From CAZXWK01 sp964644675 (GTDB taxonomy: Bacteria > Actinomycetota > Coriobacteriia > Anaerosomatales > JAAXUF01), in assembly GCA_964644675.1 (NCBI GenBank), contig CAZXWK010000072.1, forward strand, positions 1 through 6,656: a DNA stretch of 6,656 nucleotides, read 5' to 3'. How positions within the stretch are numbered: position 1 is the stretch's first letter; each line of letters starts with the position of its first letter. The notes under the pieces are model-generated. The model saw nothing but the letters and a program-made list of their open reading frames with translations. It ran no database searches and was not told the DNA's origin. The position numbers and the translations under genes are program-made. Shown in pieces: positions 5,166-6,656 of the stretch.

Positions 5166-6656
5166 GTCGGCGGACTCGGCGACCAGCGCCACCGTGCGTC
5201 CGAACGTCTCTTCGTACAGGTCCTTCTTCTTTTCCACTCCGTAGAACTCCGCATGCAGTTCTCGGCAGCCTTTCACCGTGAGCGTCGTGGTCTCGCCGTC
5301 GTCGGTCGCGACCACCGACTCGATGCGCGCGCCGCGCCCGCGGTCGAGCCCGTCGGCGATGCGCAGGATCGCGGCGAGCTCGCGCACGGTCTTGCGGTCC
5401 GCCACGTCGAGCGACGCCCACGAGTCGTGGCTGCGCTTGGGCAGCGACTTGGTGTGGTAGCGCGCGATCGACGCCGACATCGCGAGCTCGCGCTGCGTGA
5501 ACGCGGGCAGGCTCGCGTGCATGATCAGGTGGTAGGTGTGCTTGTGGTGCCGGTCGTAGGCGATGTAGTAGCCGATGTCGTGCAGCATCGCCGCCGTCTG
5601 CAACAACTGCCGAGAACCCTCGTCGAGACTGAGCGGCTCCGCGAGCTGGTCGAAGAGCGAGAGCGCGAGCGCGGTGACCTGCTCGGCGTGCTCGCGGTCG
5701 TAGCGGTAGCGCGTGCCCAGGTCGCGGACGGCCTGGCAGTGGTCGGGCCGTGGCGCGATGGCGCCCTCGCTCGCAAGCGTGTCGATGACGATGCCCTCGC
5801 GGAATCCGCGCGCGTTGACGAGCAGGCTCGACGCCCCGAACAGCTTCATGACCTCGGCCAGCACGAGCGCACCGGGCAGGATGACGTCGACGCGATCGGC
5901 CGGCATGCCGGGCATCTTGAGCCGCTCGGCGGTGTCGCTGTGGCTCAGGATGCCGAGCAACTGCATGACCTCGGCGCGAGCGAGCTCCACGCCGTGCATC
6001 GACTCGTAGCGCTTGCCGCGCATGCCCGCGATGACGGCGGCCATGCTGGTGACCGCGCCGCCCGACGCCACGAGCCGAGCAAGCCGCGGGGCGACCGGCT
6101 GCACCTCGGCCTTGAGCGTCTTGCGCACGTGCTTCTTGAGCTTCTTGAACGAGGCGTCGTCGATGGGGTCGTTGGCGCCGAACCGCTCGGCGAGCACGCG
6201 CACGCCGATGCGCAGCGACACGATGCTCACCGGCTCGTCCCCCACCGCCTGCACGATCTCGACCGAGCCGCCGCCGATGTCCACGATCGCCGAGAACGGC
6301 TCGTCCTTGACCTGCGCCTGCGCGCTCAGCCAGACGAGCCGCCCCTCTTCCTCCGCCGAGACGACCTCGACCTCGAGGCCCAGCTCGTCGCGCAGGCGCG
6401 CGACCAGCTCGGGGCCGTTGCTCGCGCGGCGCACCGCCTCGGTCGCGACCGCGCGCACCTCGTCGGCGGCGAGCGCCCGGCCGATGCCCAGCATCGCGCG
6501 AAGCGCCTCGACCGTCGCGTCCACGGCGGCGGGGTCGAGCGCCCCGGTCGCGCCGAGACCCTGGCCCAGACGCGTCATCTCCTTCTCGTCGTCGATGACG
6601 CGGTACGGCCCGCCGACCGGCACCTCGACCACGATCGAGCGCACCGAGTTGGTGCC
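5151..6656 (-). CDS. ppx: exopolyphosphatase, Ppx/GppA family with HD domain, 5' end cut by window edge
   Basis: The first visible residues are GTNSVRSIVVEV, the phosphate-binding loop that normally sits about ten residues from the start, so only a few codons are missing. Numbering from that Gly, 501 residues are seen. Family motifs follow in order: GQGLGATGALD (31-41), AVATEAVRRASNG (69-81), the SAEEEGRL segment (100-107) with the likely catalytic Glu, the VDIGGGSVEIV ATP-fold loop (125-135), and VASGGAVTSMAAV (196-208). The C-terminal part (about 305-440) is an HD domain with candidate metal ligands H323, H359-D360 (LHDIG) and D435. Ppx removes terminal phosphates from polyphosphate; some relatives hydrolyse pppGpp, and sequence alone does not exclude that. 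Length matches long Ppx proteins rather than the short form of about 310 residues. It is the first visible gene of the operon; its promoter is outside the window. Confidence 0.95.
   Translation of the reverse strand, partial: GTNSVRSIVVEVPVGGPYRVIDDEKEMTRLGQGLGATGALDPAAVDATVEALRAMLGIGRALAADEVRAVATEAVRRASNGPELVARLRDELGLEVEVVSAEEEGRLVWLSAQAQVKDEPFSAIVDIGGGSVEIVQAVGDEPVSIVSLRIGVRVLAERFGANDPIDDASFKKLKKHVRKTLKAEVQPVAPRLARLVASGGAVTSMAAVIAGMRGKRYESMHGVELARAEVMQLLGILSHSDTAERLKMPGMPADRVDVILPGALVLAEVMKLFGASSLLVNARGFREGIVIDTLASEGAIAPRPDHCQAVRDLGTRYRYDREHAEQVTALALSLFDQLAEPLSLDEGSRQLLQTAAMLHDIGYYIAYDRHHKHTYHLIMHASLPAFTQRELAMSASIARYHTKSLPKRSHDSWASLDVADRKTVRELAAILRIADGLDRGRGARIESVVATDDGETTTLTVKGCRELHAEFYGVEKKKDLYEETFGRTVALVAESADEGAA

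Noticed and set aside
2197..5244. A 1015-codon open frame on the plus strand antisense to ppk and sulP
   Set aside because: It mirrors codon bias of the real minus-strand genes, giving a His/Asp/Arg/Leu-rich low-complexity product with no recognisable motif and no ribosome binding site of note.
677..5254. A 1525-codon open frame on the minus strand across ppk, sulP and the helix-turn-helix region
   Set aside because: It is a shadow frame in GC-rich DNA: an Arg/Pro/Ala-rich translation with no domain, overlapping genes with clear family motifs in another frame.
5155..5421. N-terminal extension of polyphosphate kinase by 89 residues
   Set aside because: The extension has no PPK homology and lies wholly within the coding end of ppx; ATG 5154 has a good ribosome binding site and the ATGA junction.

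Overview
The window is very GC-rich (roughly 70 % by eye), densely packed, uses ATG and GTG starts, and encodes Ala/Arg/Glu-rich proteins. This suggests a high-GC bacterium, most likely an actinobacterium-type lineage (perhaps Thermoleophilia/Solirubrobacterales-like). There is no rRNA or other taxonomic marker, so the placement is an inference. Every base is either in a gene or in one 146-bp divergent promoter region. I found no insertion sequence, CRISPR array, tRNA or phage gene.

Left part (1-1273): a minus-strand gene, cut by the left edge, encodes a double CDGSH iron-sulfur protein with a Fer4_19/YjdI-like cysteine segment between the two CDGSH motifs. It diverges from a small plus-strand gene encoding a 148-residue protein with an N-terminal helix-turn-helix and a long C-terminal coiled coil. 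The 681-826 gap holds Shine-Dalgarno sequences for both genes and candidate -10 boxes on both strands.

Right part (1270-6656): three minus-strand genes in a tight operon, transcribed ppx -> ppk -> sulP. The exopolyphosphatase (Ppx/GppA plus an intact HD domain) is cut by the right edge just inside its N-terminus. Its stop overlaps the polyphosphate kinase start in an ATGA junction. The kinase is followed after 9 bp by a SulP-family anion transporter with a STAS domain. The unit therefore pairs the enzymes that make and degrade polyphosphate and co-expresses them with an inorganic-anion permease. The joint role, for example balancing anion uptake with phosphate storage, is inference.

The sulP gene and the helix-turn-helix gene converge and share the tetranucleotide CTAG as overlapping stop codons, so neither has an intergenic terminator. 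Two overlapping perfect hairpins lie 61-95 bp past the stop of the helix-turn-helix gene, inside the 3' end of sulP, and are a candidate terminator for it. I see mostly recognisable families. The less ordinary points are the three-part Fe-S protein, the uncharacterised HTH/coiled-coil partner, the sulP linkage to polyphosphate genes, and the shared-stop/hairpin arrangement.
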